DNA from: Paratractidigestivibacter faecalis
GTDB lineage: Bacteria > Actinomycetota > Coriobacteriia > Coriobacteriales > Atopobiaceae
Direction of reading: 5' to 3'
DNA: 64,000 nt
Assembly: GCF_003416765.1 (NCBI RefSeq)
Contig: NZ_QSNG01000001.1
Span: 770,742-834,741, forward strand
Numbering within the stretch: position 1 is the stretch's first letter; each line of letters begins with the position of its first letter. A program made the translations under genes and the position numbers. The notes under the pieces are model-generated. The model was given only the letters and a program-made list of their open reading frames with translations, did not search any database and was not told where the DNA came from. Positions 50,592 through 59,709 of this stretch are shown piece after piece.

Positions 50592-51269
50592 CTAGGCCCT
50601 CTTTGCAAGGCCGAGCTGGCCGGCGTCCTTGATGGCGCGGATGGCCGCGGCGCGGTCGTCCTTCTTGAAGACGGCGCTGCCGGCCACGATGACGTTGGCG
50701 CCCGCGGCGCAGATCTGGCCGGCGTTCTGCTCTGAGACGCCGCCGTCGACCTCGATCATGGGGCTCACGCCGTGCTCCTTGGCAAGCGCGCGCACCTTGG
50801 CGACCTTGGCCACGGAGCTGGGAATGAACTTCTGACCGCCAAAGCCGGGATTCACGGTCATGACCAGGACCATGTCGACGTCCTCGATGATGGAGTCGAG
50901 CATGCAGACGGGCGTGGCGGGGTTGATGGCCACGGCCGGGCGCACGCCGGACTCGCGCAGGTAGGAGACAATGCGGTGGGCGTGGTTGGTGGCCTCCAGA
51001 TGGAAGGACACCATGTCGGCGCCGGCCTCCACGTACAGGCGGGTCATCTCGTCGGGGTTGGAGATCATGAGGTGGGCGTCCACGGGGACGTCAGTGGTGG
51101 CCTTGATGGCGCGAAGCACGTCCGGGCCAAAGGTGAGGTTGGGGACAAAGTGGCCGTCCATCACGTCAAAGTGCACGTAGTCGGCCGTCTCGATGCTCTT
51201 GAGGTCCTCCCCCAGGCGCGCAAAGTCTGCAGACAGGACGGACGGGGCGACAAGAACGTCTTCAAGCAT
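50592..51269 (-). CDS. rpe: Ribulose-phosphate 3-epimerase
   Basis: A 225-residue TIM-barrel enzyme of the pentose phosphate pathway. Metal and catalytic motifs: APSVLSADFA, HFDVMDGHFVPN, DAHLMI, MTVNPGFGGQ and EVDGGV. Its ATG shares one base with the gpsA stop (TGATG). Confidence 0.97.
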   Translation of the reverse strand: MLEDVLVAPSVLSADFARLGEDLKSIETADYVHFDVMDGHFVPNLTFGPDVLRAIKATTDVPVDAHLMISNPDEMTRLYVEAGADMVSFHLEATNHAHRIVSYLRESGVRPAVAINPATPVCMLDSIIEDVDMVLVMTVNPGFGGQKFIPSSVAKVAKVRALAKEHGVSPMIEVDGGVSEQNAGQICAAGANVIVAGSAVFKKDDRAAAIRAIKDAGQLGLAKRA

Positions 51270-52315
51270 CAGATGATCCCTTTCGATTCGGTTGTTCGGC
51301 TCAGGCCGTAGAACTCCTCGCGTGGAAGTCTACCGAGAAGCGACGCGCTGGCGGAAGCAAGGTCGAGCCCATCCACGAGAACGTCATGCACGGCGCAGGT
51401 GAGCGGAGCCTCGATGCCATGCTCGCGCGCAAGCTCCCAGAAGCTCTGGGCCGCGTGCGCCCCCTCGACCACCATGCCGGTTCGGGCCTCGTATGCGGCA
51501 AGCCCCTCGCCGGCCACGAAGGCCTCGCCGAAGGTCCTGTTGCGGGAGTGCTCGGAGGTGCAGGTGGCCACGAGGTCTCCCATGCCGGCAAGACCCATCG
51601 GGGTGAGCGGGCTTCCGCCCAGAGCGTCTGAGACGCGGCCTATCTCCGCGATGCCGCGGGTCATGAGGACGGCCTGCGTGTTGTCGCCGGCGCTCAGGCC
51701 GGCCGCGATGCCGCAGGCTATGGCCACGACGTTCTTCATGGCGCCGCAGACCTCGACTCCGGTGACGTCGTCGGAGGCGTAGACGCGGAAGAAGGGGGTT
51801 GCCACGAGGCCTCGCAGGCGCTCGCCGACCTCGGGGCTCCCGCAGGCAAGGACGGCGGCGGAGACCTGACCCAGACAAATCTCCTCGGCGTGGTTGGGGC
51901 CGGAGAGCACGGCCATGCGCTCGGCGTGCCCCAGCTCGGCGCCGGCGACGTCCAGCATGAGCTGATGCGTGCCCGGCTCCATGCCCTTGGTGAGCACGAG
52001 GACGGGCACGTCAGGCGCGACGTGGGGCGCGAGCGCGCGGCAGACGTCGCGCAGGTGCGTGGACGGCAGGGCCAGGACCACGGCGTCCACGCCGCAAAGC
52101 GCTGCGGCCGCGTCGCTCGTGGCGATGACGTTGCCCGGCAGCTCGTAGCCCGTGAGGTGACGCGGGTTCCTGCGCGTTGCGTTGACGGCAGACGCCACCT
52201 CGGTGCTGCGGCACCAGAGCCTCACCTCTGCCGCCTGGCTGGCCATGAGGCCGGCGAAGGCTGTCCCCCAGGAGCCCGAGCCCACGATGCAGGCCGTGAG
52301 AAGCCCGGCCGCCAC
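51269..52315 (-). CDS. gpsA: Glycerol-3-phosphate dehydrogenase [NAD(P)+]
   Basis: A 348-residue enzyme that supplies sn-glycerol-3-phosphate for phospholipids. The NAD motif GSGSWGTA (12-19), SGPNHAEEI, and the catalytic lysine in CGAMKNVVAIACG are present. The start is GTG at 52315, whose G is the last base of the plsY stop (TAGTG); a longer frame lies within plsY. The plsY-gpsA pairing places G3P synthesis beside its first acylation step. Confidence 0.95.
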   Translation of the reverse strand: MAAGLLTACIVGSGSWGTAFAGLMASQAAEVRLWCRSTEVASAVNATRRNPRHLTGYELPGNVIATSDAAAALCGVDAVVLALPSTHLRDVCRALAPHVAPDVPVLVLTKGMEPGTHQLMLDVAGAELGHAERMAVLSGPNHAEEICLGQVSAAVLACGSPEVGERLRGLVATPFFRVYASDDVTGVEVCGAMKNVVAIACGIAAGLSAGDNTQAVLMTRGIAEIGRVSDALGGSPLTPMGLAGMGDLVATCTSEHSRNRTFGEAFVAGEGLAAYEARTGMVVEGAHAAQSFWELAREHGIEAPLTCAVHDVLVDGLDLASASASLLGRLPREEFYGLSRTTESKGII

Positions 52316-53046
52316 TAGCGGGCGCCTCCCTGGCCTGAGCCATCGGTGGCGTCGGAGCCGCTCTCGGGCTTCTCGCCGTCCTTGTGGAAGGCGAAGCGAC
52401 GCTCCTCGCCGCGGGCGAGCTTCCTGATGTTGGAGCGGTGCGCCCAGATGACCACCAGGGCCACCACCACGATGGGCGCCACGGAGATGAGCGGGAAGCC
52501 CCAGAGGGCGCACTGGATGGGAAGCGACGCCGCGGCGCAGACCGAGCCCAGGCTCACGTAGCGGGAGGGCACGGCAAAGACCAGGAACACCACCAGAAGG
52601 CCCAACGCGACGGGCCACCACAGGCCCAGGGCCGCGCCAAAGCCCACGGCTATGCCCTTGCCGCCGTGGAAGCCCAGGAATGGCGAGAAGACGTGACCCA
52701 GAATGCAGCCCATGTAGACCAGGGAGAGCGAGGCGCCAAAGACCGTGGTGTGGTCAAGGGACGCGGCGTCGCCGCCAAAGACCAGTGCCGCCAGCACCCA
52801 GCGGGCGAGCAGCATCCAGACCAGGCCCTTGCCCAGGTCGCACAAAAGCGTCAGGGCCGCGGCCTTCTTGCCCACGCTGCGGGCCACGTTGGTGGTCCCG
52901 ATGTTCCCGGAACCGACGGTGCGCACGTCCACGTGACCCTCGCGCTTGGCGATGACGAGGCCGAAGGGAATTCCGCAGACCACGTAGGCGCCTAGCGCAA
53001 GGGCCAGGGTCCACACGCAGAAGGTGAGGTTTGTGGTGAGAAGCAC
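52315..53046 (-). CDS. plsY: Glycerol-3-phosphate acyltransferase PlsY
   Basis: A 243-residue integral membrane acyltransferase using acyl-phosphate. The three conserved loops are VGSGNIGTTNVAR, LGHVFSPFLGFHGGKGIA and the third loop after it (SNIRKLARGEERR). About five to seven helices. It starts directly after the der stop. A hydrophilic C-terminal tail of ~25 residues (KPESGSDATDGSG) is extra. Confidence 0.95.
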   Translation of the reverse strand: MLLTTNLTFCVWTLALALGAYVVCGIPFGLVIAKREGHVDVRTVGSGNIGTTNVARSVGKKAAALTLLCDLGKGLVWMLLARWVLAALVFGGDAASLDHTTVFGASLSLVYMGCILGHVFSPFLGFHGGKGIAVGFGAALGLWWPVALGLLVVFLVFAVPSRYVSLGSVCAAASLPIQCALWGFPLISVAPIVVVALVVIWAHRSNIRKLARGEERRFAFHKDGEKPESGSDATDGSGQGGAR

Positions 53047-54378
53047 CTACTTCTCGCCCCCCTCGTTCTTCTGACGGAAGCGCATGCGGATGGGGGTGCC
53101 AGTGAGCTCAAAGCGTTCACGGATGCGGTTCTCCATGAAGCGCTCGAAGTTGTCGTCCACGAGGTCGGGGGCGTTGCACCAGAAGGAGAGCGCGGGCGGC
53201 TTGGAGCCGGTCTGCGTGCAGTACTGGATCTTGAGGCGGCGGCCCTTCTCGGAGCGGGTGTGGCCACCCTCGCGAATCTCTGCCAGCAGGTTGTTGAGCT
53301 CCGAGGTCTTGAGCTGCTGGGCGCGGGCCTCGGCGGCCTTGACGGCGGCAGCCAGGACCTTGTCGGTGGCGCGGCCGGTGAGGGCCGAGATGTTGATGAA
53401 CGGGATCCACGGGGCGAAGGCCATACGCTTGCTGAGCGAGGTCATGACCTCGTCGCGCTTCTGCTGCGAGTCGATGAGGTCCCACTTGTTGAGGAGAAGC
53501 ACGATGCCGCAACCGCGGTCGACGGCCATGTTGGCCACCTTCTGGTCCTGCTCGGTCACGCCCACGGTGGCGTCGACCACGAGCAGGCAGATGTCTGCGC
53601 GGTCGATTGCCTGCAGGCCGCGGACCAGGCTGTAGTACTCGATGTCCTCGTGCACCTGGCTCTTCTTGCGCATGCCGGCGGTGTCGACCAGCTTGATGGG
53701 CATGCCCTTCCACTGGATGACGGTGTCGATGGCGTCGCGCGTGGTGCCGGCCACGTCGGAGACGATGGAGCGCTTCTTGTTGGCGAGGCGGTTTGCCAGC
53801 GAGGACTTGCCCACGTTGGGGCGCCCGACGATGGCGATGGAGAGCATGTCCTCCTCCTCGTTGGCCTCCTCTTCCTCGGGGAAGCAGGCGACGATGTCGT
53901 CGAGGAGGTCGCCGGTGCCGTAGCCGTGGGAGGCGGACAGCGGGCGCGGCTCGCCGACGCCCAGAGCGTAGAAGTCCCACAGGCCGTCCTGCTCGCTCGC
54001 GGGGTCGTCCTTCTTGTTGACGATGAGGAAGACGGGCTTGTCGACGCGGCGGACGATGCGCGCGACCTCCTCGTCCTCGTCGGTGATGCCGGTGGCACCG
54101 TCAACAACGAAGACGATGACGTCGGCCTCCTGGCAGGCAAGAAGCGCCTGCTCGCGGATGCGCGGGGCGAAGACGTCCTGGGACTTGACGGACTCGATGC
54201 CGCCCGTGTCGATGATCACGAAGTCGCGGCCGTTCCAGTCGGCCTCGTGGTAGGAGCGGTCACGGGTGACGCCGCGGCTCTCGTGGACGATGGCCTCGCG
54301 AGAGACGGCGATGCGGTTGACGAGCGTGGACTTGCCCACGTTGGGGCGGCCGACCACGGCTACGATGGGCTTGGACAT
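53047..54378 (-). CDS. der: GTPase Der (EngA)
   Basis: A 443-residue double GTPase for 50S assembly. Both G domains are visible: GRPNVGKST (10-18) with DTGG and NKKD, then GRPNVGKSS with DTAGM and NKWD, followed by a C-terminal KH-like domain. The der-plsY-gpsA order is widespread in Gram-positives. Confidence 0.97.
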   Translation of the reverse strand: MSKPIVAVVGRPNVGKSTLVNRIAVSREAIVHESRGVTRDRSYHEADWNGRDFVIIDTGGIESVKSQDVFAPRIREQALLACQEADVIVFVVDGATGITDEDEEVARIVRRVDKPVFLIVNKKDDPASEQDGLWDFYALGVGEPRPLSASHGYGTGDLLDDIVACFPEEEEANEEEDMLSIAIVGRPNVGKSSLANRLANKKRSIVSDVAGTTRDAIDTVIQWKGMPIKLVDTAGMRKKSQVHEDIEYYSLVRGLQAIDRADICLLVVDATVGVTEQDQKVANMAVDRGCGIVLLLNKWDLIDSQQKRDEVMTSLSKRMAFAPWIPFINISALTGRATDKVLAAAVKAAEARAQQLKTSELNNLLAEIREGGHTRSEKGRRLKIQYCTQTGSKPPALSFWCNAPDLVDDNFERFMENRIRERFELTGTPIRMRFRQKNEGGEK

Positions 54379-54463
54379 GGATTCTCCTAGCTCTTAGACA
54401 GACAGAGCAAGGATAGCATGCCCCCTCAGCCCCTAGGAGCTGGGATTCTGCCGTCGATGAGCC

Positions 54464-55843
54464 CTAGACCAAAAGACCATGCAGGCAGTCAAGGAGCTTG
54501 CCGGGGCTGGGCTCGCTAATCACGGGCGTGCCGCCACGGAGGGAGATCTCCTCCAGGATGTGGGCCTGCGTGTCCCCGTCAAGGGTCACGTGGTCAAAGT
54601 TGAACATGACCTCGGGCAGGACCACCACGGTGTCGGAGAGGTTGTCCGCCAGCTGCGCCAACAGGTCGCAGCTCACGATGAGGCCGGTCACGTTTACGTC
54701 CCCGCCAAAGTAGTCGTTGCGGATGGCCTGCGTCCAGACGCGCCCCTCCGGCGAGAGGAGCCCGGCAAAGACGGCGATGGTCTTCTCGGCCGCTTCCCCG
54801 CAGACAAGGAGGACCCCGAGGCCCCGCTCCGCAAGCGCGGCGTCCACGGCCTTGCACTCCCCCGCCCGCTCGGAGCGCACGAGGGCGGACTCGTCGAGAA
54901 AGCTCCTCAGCATGCCGATGCCGTCGTAGAACTGCGGGTAGCCGTCGTAGGTCTCCGCGGGAGGGACGGGCAGGTCGGCGTCCACGTAAAACTCATCGGA
55001 GAGCTGGAAGCGGGTGTTGCCCAGGGCCTTGCGAGCGCGCTCCTGGTAAGGCTCGATGAGACGCACGACGGCGCGACTGGCCTCGACGTCGTCAGAGAAG
55101 CTGCGGTCGAAGCGCTTGGAGTGCTTGGTGTAGCCCATGGGCACGATGGCAAGGCTCGTGATGTTGGAGCGCTCCTCCACCCAGTCGAGCGTGCGGTGGA
55201 GCTCGTCGCCGTCGTTGAGCCCCGGGCACAGGACGATCTGCGCGTGTACCTCCACGCCCGACTCGCACAGGGCCTCCAGGACCTCGACGCCGCGGGCGGC
55301 ATGAGCTCCGATCATCTTGCGCCGCACGTCGGGCGATATGGCGTGGATGGAGACGTTCATGGGCTCCAGGCCGCAGGTGACGATGCGCTCCACGTCCTCG
55401 TCGGTGACGTTGGTGAGCGTAACGAAGTTGCCCTGCAGGAACGAGAGGCGGTAGTCGTCGTCACGCAGGGTGAGCGTGGCGCGCACCTCCTTGGGAAGCA
55501 TGGCCATGAAGCAGAAGACGCAGGCGTTCAGGCACGTGCGTATGCCGTCGAAGAGCACGTCGGTGAACTCGATACCCCAGTCCTCGCCGGGCTCGCGCTC
55601 GAGCTCGCAGGAGGCGGTGGTGCCATCCGTGGGGTCAAAGACCTCGAGGTCGCACCAGCCGCCGTCCGCCTCCCAGCGCCAGTCGATGATGTCTTTCGGC
55701 TCGACGCCGTTGACCGTCACGATCCGCATGCCGGGCTCTATGCCGGCGTCCCAGGCGGGGCTTCCCTCCTCCACGCGGGCCACCCAGGCGCCGTCGGCCT
55801 GGGGGCGGGTGGAGGCGTAGTCCGCGCGCTTCTGCTCTGCCAT
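54464..55843 (-). CDS. DUF512 radical SAM protein with N-terminal PDZ
   Basis: A 459-residue protein. A PDZ-like domain (about 18-62, GSPAWDAGIEPGMRIVTVNG) precedes an atypical radical SAM core with C104-x3-C108-x2-C111 (CLNACVFC) and the family phrase DDDYRLSFLQGNFVTLTN. A DUF512 domain fills the C-terminal half. The family is typically found beside der and plsY in Gram-positives, as here. Function unknown; proposed links are to ribosome or envelope biogenesis. Confidence 0.88.
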   Translation of the reverse strand: MAEQKRADYASTRPQADGAWVARVEEGSPAWDAGIEPGMRIVTVNGVEPKDIIDWRWEADGGWCDLEVFDPTDGTTASCELEREPGEDWGIEFTDVLFDGIRTCLNACVFCFMAMLPKEVRATLTLRDDDYRLSFLQGNFVTLTNVTDEDVERIVTCGLEPMNVSIHAISPDVRRKMIGAHAARGVEVLEALCESGVEVHAQIVLCPGLNDGDELHRTLDWVEERSNITSLAIVPMGYTKHSKRFDRSFSDDVEASRAVVRLIEPYQERARKALGNTRFQLSDEFYVDADLPVPPAETYDGYPQFYDGIGMLRSFLDESALVRSERAGECKAVDAALAERGLGVLLVCGEAAEKTIAVFAGLLSPEGRVWTQAIRNDYFGGDVNVTGLIVSCDLLAQLADNLSDTVVVLPEVMFNFDHVTLDGDTQAHILEEISLRGGTPVISEPSPGKLLDCLHGLLV

Positions 55844-55846
55844 GCG

Positions 55847-56689
55847 CTAGGCTCCCAGCATCTCTTGGATGGCGCCCCGCACGGCCTCGATCTGGCTGGC
55901 CGGCGTGGAGGCGCCCGCCGTGATGCCGATGACATCGGCTCCCTCGAACCACTCGGGGAGAACCTCGTCCGCGCCCTCGATGTGGTGCGTAGCCGGGCAG
56001 AGCCCGCGGGAGATCTCTGCCAGGCGGGTGGTGTTGGCCGAGATGCGCCCGCCGATGACCACCATGACGTCTGCCCTGGCGGCAAGCTCGGCGCAGGCGC
56101 CCTGGTGGCCGCTCGTGGCCTCGCAGATGGTGTTCATCACGCGGACCTCCTCGGCCTTGGACAGCAGGAGCGACACCACGTCGGCAAGGCGGGCACGGGA
56201 CTGCGTGGTCTGGACGACAACGCCGAGCTTCTTGCAGGGGGCCAGGGCCTCAGCCTCCTCGGCAGTTCCGACGACGATGGCGCCCGGAGCGTGCGGGAGC
56301 GTGGCCTCCACCTCGGGGTGGCCCTTCTCGCCGACGACGACCACCTGGTAGCCCTCGTCAGCAAGGCGACGGGCGGCCAGGTGGACCTTCTTCACAAAGG
56401 GGCAGGTGGCGTCAAGAACCTCACTGCAGAGTGAGCGGGCGCGCGCCTCCTCGTCGGGGGTGACGCCGTGGGTGCGCAGCAGCAGCGTGCCGCCGGCGGC
56501 CTCCTCGGGGTTGGAGACGACGGTCACGCCGCGGGCGGCAAGGTCGCTCACGACGCGCGGGTTGTGGATGAGGGGGCCGAGGGTATGGACGGGACCCGTG
56601 GCCTCGTCGGCCGCGTGCTCGACCATCTGGAGGGCGCGCTCCACGCCGTAGCAGGCACCCGCCTCGGAGGCAATAACGATGCGTGCCAT
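55847..56689 (-). CDS. ispH: 4-hydroxy-3-methylbut-2-enyl diphosphate reductase
   Basis: A 280-residue [4Fe-4S] enzyme, last step of the MEP isoprenoid pathway. The three cluster cysteines are in GACYGV (C13), LDATCPFV and NTICEATSGHQ; HGVTPDEE and GHPEVE hold further active-site residues. This indicates MEP-pathway isoprenoid synthesis. It is three bases upstream of the DUF512 gene and three after plsC. Confidence 0.96.
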   Translation of the reverse strand: MARIVIASEAGACYGVERALQMVEHAADEATGPVHTLGPLIHNPRVVSDLAARGVTVVSNPEEAAGGTLLLRTHGVTPDEEARARSLCSEVLDATCPFVKKVHLAARRLADEGYQVVVVGEKGHPEVEATLPHAPGAIVVGTAEEAEALAPCKKLGVVVQTTQSRARLADVVSLLLSKAEEVRVMNTICEATSGHQGACAELAARADVMVVIGGRISANTTRLAEISRGLCPATHHIEGADEVLPEWFEGADVIGITAGASTPASQIEAVRGAIQEMLGA

Positions 56690-56692
56690 GGG

Positions 56693-57415
56693 CTACTCCA
56701 ATCCGGGGTGGGCCTGGCGCAGCTCGTCCCTGAGCTCGAAGACGCGGCCCATGCCGACCTCCTCCATCTTGGCCACCTGCTCGCGGCGCTTGGGGGCGTC
56801 GATCTCTGCCCACTCCACGGGACGGCCGGCCCTGAGCCAGACGCGGGAGCGGAAGCGCAGGTTGCGGGCGCCGATGACGGCAACCGGCTGGACGGGCGCC
56901 TTGGCCATCTGGGCCATGAGCGCATAGCCGCCGTGGACCTCCGCGTCCGCGTCGTCCTTGACGCGGGTGCCCTCGGGGTAGATGAGCACGCACTCGCCGC
57001 GCTGCAGCATCGCGCGGGCGCGACGGATCAGCTTCATGTCGGCGGTTCCGCGCGAGACCGGGAAGCCGCCCACGCGAGAGAAGAGCCAGGTGGCGATGCC
57101 GATCTTATCGAACTCGCTCTTGTAGACAATGCGCGTATGGATGCCGGCGCGCCACAGCGTGACCACCATGATGACCGGCTCGACCATGGACTCGTGGTTC
57201 TGGATGATAACGCGACCGCGGGCTTCCTTGGTCAGCAGCTCCGCCTCCTCGATCTTCCAGGGCCACACGAGCTTGGTGAAGGCCCAGCAGGCCGCCACCA
57301 CGATGTTCATGAGCACACGGGCCGTCCAGGGAAAGTCCGCCATGGCGTGGTCGTAGTAGTCCTCGTAGGAGTTGCCCGCAAAGGCGCGCATCTTGGTGCT
57401 CTTCTGGTCAGACAT
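56693..57415 (-). CDS. PlsC-like 1-acylglycerol-3-phosphate acyltransferase
   Basis: A 240-residue acyltransferase. Block I, normally NHxSxxD, reads N73-H74-E-S-M-V-E79, so the charge-relay aspartate is replaced by glutamate. Block III YPEGTR is intact. A membrane-associated segment lies near 32-52. It would acylate lysophosphatidic acid after PlsY, but the motif change makes the acceptor less certain. It lies between cmk and ispH, the order cmk-plsC-ispH seen in many Gram-positives. Confidence 0.82.
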   Translation of the reverse strand: MSDQKSTKMRAFAGNSYEDYYDHAMADFPWTARVLMNIVVAACWAFTKLVWPWKIEEAELLTKEARGRVIIQNHESMVEPVIMVVTLWRAGIHTRIVYKSEFDKIGIATWLFSRVGGFPVSRGTADMKLIRRARAMLQRGECVLIYPEGTRVKDDADAEVHGGYALMAQMAKAPVQPVAVIGARNLRFRSRVWLRAGRPVEWAEIDAPKRREQVAKMEEVGMGRVFELRDELRQAHPGLE

Positions 57416-57423
57416 GGGGCCTC

Positions 57424-58125
57424 CTAGGCGTTCGCGCGGGCGAGAAGGGCCGGCGAGAGGGACGCGATCTTCCGGACGACGTCCTCAAAGCCCATGTCGG
57501 AGGAGTCGACGATGACGGCGTCCTCTGCCGGGCGCAGGGGCGAGGTGGCGCGGGAGGAGTCGTAGTCGTCGCGGCGCTTAAGGTCCGCCAGGATGCGGCG
57601 CTCCTCCTCGGGGTCGGCCGTGGCCGCGGCGTCTTGGGCGAGGTTGCCGCCGCTGCGCTGCACGGCGCGACGGCGGGCGCGGGCCTCCGGGCTTGCGGTG
57701 AGGAAGACCTTGACGTCTGCCGCGGGGAAGACCACGGTGCCGATGTCGCGGCCCTCGGCCACCACGTCGCCGGTCTCCCCCACCTTGCGCTGGAGGGCCA
57801 CCATGACCTCGCGCACGGCCGGGTTGGCCGAGACCGGCGAGACGGCGAGCTCCACCTTGGGCGTGCGGATCTCCGCCGTGACGTCGCGCCCGTTGGCGAT
57901 GACGGTCTGCCCGGCCTCGGAGGTGCCGAACTCGATGACTGTCTCGCGGGCGACCTCCGCCACGGCCGCGCTGTCCTCCGGGTCAACGCCCAGGCGAAGG
58001 CACTCGGCCGCCACCGAGCGATACATGGCTCCCGTGTCCAGGAAGGTGAGGCCAAAGCGGTCGGCGATGGCGTGTGCGATGGAGGACTTGCCGGACCCGG
58101 ACGGCCCGTCGATGGCTACGATCAT
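57424..58125 (-). CDS. cmk: Cytidylate kinase
   Basis: A 233-residue CMP/dCMP kinase. P-loop GPSGSGKS (7-14); LDTGAMYR, VVFPAADVKVFLTAS and a lid with RRRAV follow the family layout. It starts 56 bases after rluB, with a small hairpin between. Confidence 0.96.
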   Translation of the reverse strand: MIVAIDGPSGSGKSSIAHAIADRFGLTFLDTGAMYRSVAAECLRLGVDPEDSAAVAEVARETVIEFGTSEAGQTVIANGRDVTAEIRTPKVELAVSPVSANPAVREVMVALQRKVGETGDVVAEGRDIGTVVFPAADVKVFLTASPEARARRRAVQRSGGNLAQDAAATADPEEERRILADLKRRDDYDSSRATSPLRPAEDAVIVDSSDMGFEDVVRKIASLSPALLARANA

Positions 58126-58149
58126 TGCGCTGCCTTTCCAGTGAGAAAA

Positions 58150-58162
58150 AGGGACAATCCCT
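58150..58162 (-). terminator. Weak terminator between rluB and cmk
   Basis: Read on the minus strand, AGGGA-TTG-TCCCT is followed by TTTTC. The stem is only 5 bp, so it is probably leaky and allows read-through within the long operon. Confidence 0.4.
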
Positions 58163-58181
58163 ATTTCTTGTCTCTTGTGTC

Positions 58182-58955
58182 TTAGCGGGTACAGAGGGAC
58201 TCGAGGGCGCTGACCTCGGTCTCGTCGAGCTCGCGCCAGTGGCCCTCATCCACCCCGGTGAGGGCGAGGGGACCGAAGGCGTCCCTGTGGAGGCGCAGCA
58301 CGCGGTGCCCCACGGCCATGAGCATCTTCTTGACCTGGTGCTTCTTGCCCTCGTGGATGGTGAGGGCCACCACGGAGTTGGGGTTGCCCCCACCGTCGAC
58401 GCCCGCGCCGTTGGGGGCCACCACGGAGAAGAGTGGGTCGGACTCACTGAGGAGCTCGGCCTTTGCGGGAGCCGCGGGCCCCTCCTCAAGCATGACGCCG
58501 CGGCGCAGCTCGTCGAGCTCGCGCCTGGTGGGAACGCCCCTCACCAGGGCCACGTAGTGCTTGTCGACGTGGCGGGAGGGATGCAGGAGCTCCTGGCCCA
58601 GGTTGCCGTTGGTGGTGAAGAGCAGAAGCCCCGTGGTGTCCGTGTCCAGGCGCCCTACCGGGAAGAGCCCCGGGAACTCCTTGGAGGGAACGAGCTCGGC
58701 CACCGTGGGACGGCCCTGGGGGTCGCTCATGGTGGTGATGTAGCCCTGCGGCTTGTAGAGCATGACGTAGCGGCTGCGCTCCGTGATGGAGCAGGGCCTG
58801 CCGTCAACCGTCACCACGTCGACGCTGGGGTCCACCTTGCTGCCGAGCTCGCTCACCACGACGCCGTTGACGCGCACGCGCCCCGAGGTCATGAGGCGCT
58901 CCGAGCCGCGGCGGCTCGCCACGCCGGCTCGCGCCAGGAAGCGCTGCAGCCGCAT
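58182..58955 (-). CDS. rluB: Pseudouridine synthase RluB family
   Basis: A 257-residue rRNA pseudouridine synthase. An N-terminal S4 domain (MRLQRFLARAGVASRR) is followed by the RsuA/RluB catalytic core with GRLDTDTTGLLLFT, containing the catalytic aspartate, and the EGKKHQVKKML motif. I place the start at ATG 58955, after GAGAGG; an ATG at 58985 overlapping the scpB stop would add ten residues. It follows scpB, the classical scpA-scpB-rluB cluster. Confidence 0.93.
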   Translation of the reverse strand: MRLQRFLARAGVASRRGSERLMTSGRVRVNGVVVSELGSKVDPSVDVVTVDGRPCSITERSRYVMLYKPQGYITTMSDPQGRPTVAELVPSKEFPGLFPVGRLDTDTTGLLLFTTNGNLGQELLHPSRHVDKHYVALVRGVPTRRELDELRRGVMLEEGPAAPAKAELLSESDPLFSVVAPNGAGVDGGGNPNSVVALTIHEGKKHQVKKMLMAVGHRVLRLHRDAFGPLALTGVDEGHWRELDETEVSALESLCTR

Positions 58956-58977
58956 GGGGACGATCCTCTCGCCCTCG

Positions 58978-59709
58978 TCAAGCATCCTCGGACACCCCCT
59001 CGCCGCCGTCCCCAGGCACCTCGTCAGGCGAGAAGCCCGTCTCGCCGTCGGTCTCCCCCAGGTCGCCGCCCAGAAGCTCGCGCTCGTCCTCGATGTCGTC
59101 CATGGCGTCCTCGAGCGTGGACTCCATCTGGCGGCCCGAGAGGCGCTCGCGGATGAACTGCTTGGACTCCTCGTCGGGGGCAAAGTCCTCCAGCGGCGGA
59201 AGCTCGCGCAGGGACTTGAGGCCAAAACGCTCAAGGAAGAGGCGGGTGGTGCCATAGAGTATGGCCTGGCCTCGGTCGGCCTCGTGGCCGCACTCGCGCA
59301 CGAGGCCCTTCTCCTTGAGGGAGCCGATGACGCCGTCGGAGTTGACGCCGCGGATGGCGCGGACGCCCTCGCGCGTCACGGGCTGGTGGTAGGCGATGAC
59401 GGCCAGGGTCTCCAGCGCCGCCTGGGAGAGCCTGCGCGTGTCCCAGGAGAGCACGTAGTCTGCCACCTGGTCATGGTAGGCGGGGTGCGTGAAGAGGCGC
59501 CAGCCGCCGGCGACCTCGCGCAGCTGGAAGCCGCGGTTTGCCTCCCGGTACTCCACGGATAGCTCCGCCAGGGCACCCGCCACCTCGGAGGGAGCGGCGC
59601 CCGTCGCTCGGGCGAGCTCGGTTGCGGCCACGGCGTCGTCAGACACCAGGAGAAGTGCCTCGAGCAGCGACTTCAGCGTGTCGGAGCCAAGGTTCTCTAG
59701 GTCTTCCAC
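58978..59709 (-). CDS. scpB: Segregation and condensation protein B
   Basis: A 243-residue SMC-complex subunit with two winged-helix domains (SLLEALLLVSDDAV, and LSQAALETLAVIAYHQPVTR-type core). A long acidic tail (about 185-243) is extra. The start is GTG at 59709, sharing its G with the scpA stop TAG. Confidence 0.95.
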   Translation of the reverse strand: MEDLENLGSDTLKSLLEALLLVSDDAVAATELARATGAAPSEVAGALAELSVEYREANRGFQLREVAGGWRLFTHPAYHDQVADYVLSWDTRRLSQAALETLAVIAYHQPVTREGVRAIRGVNSDGVIGSLKEKGLVRECGHEADRGQAILYGTTRLFLERFGLKSLRELPPLEDFAPDEESKQFIRERLSGRQMESTLEDAMDDIEDERELLGGDLGETDGETGFSPDEVPGDGGEGVSEDA

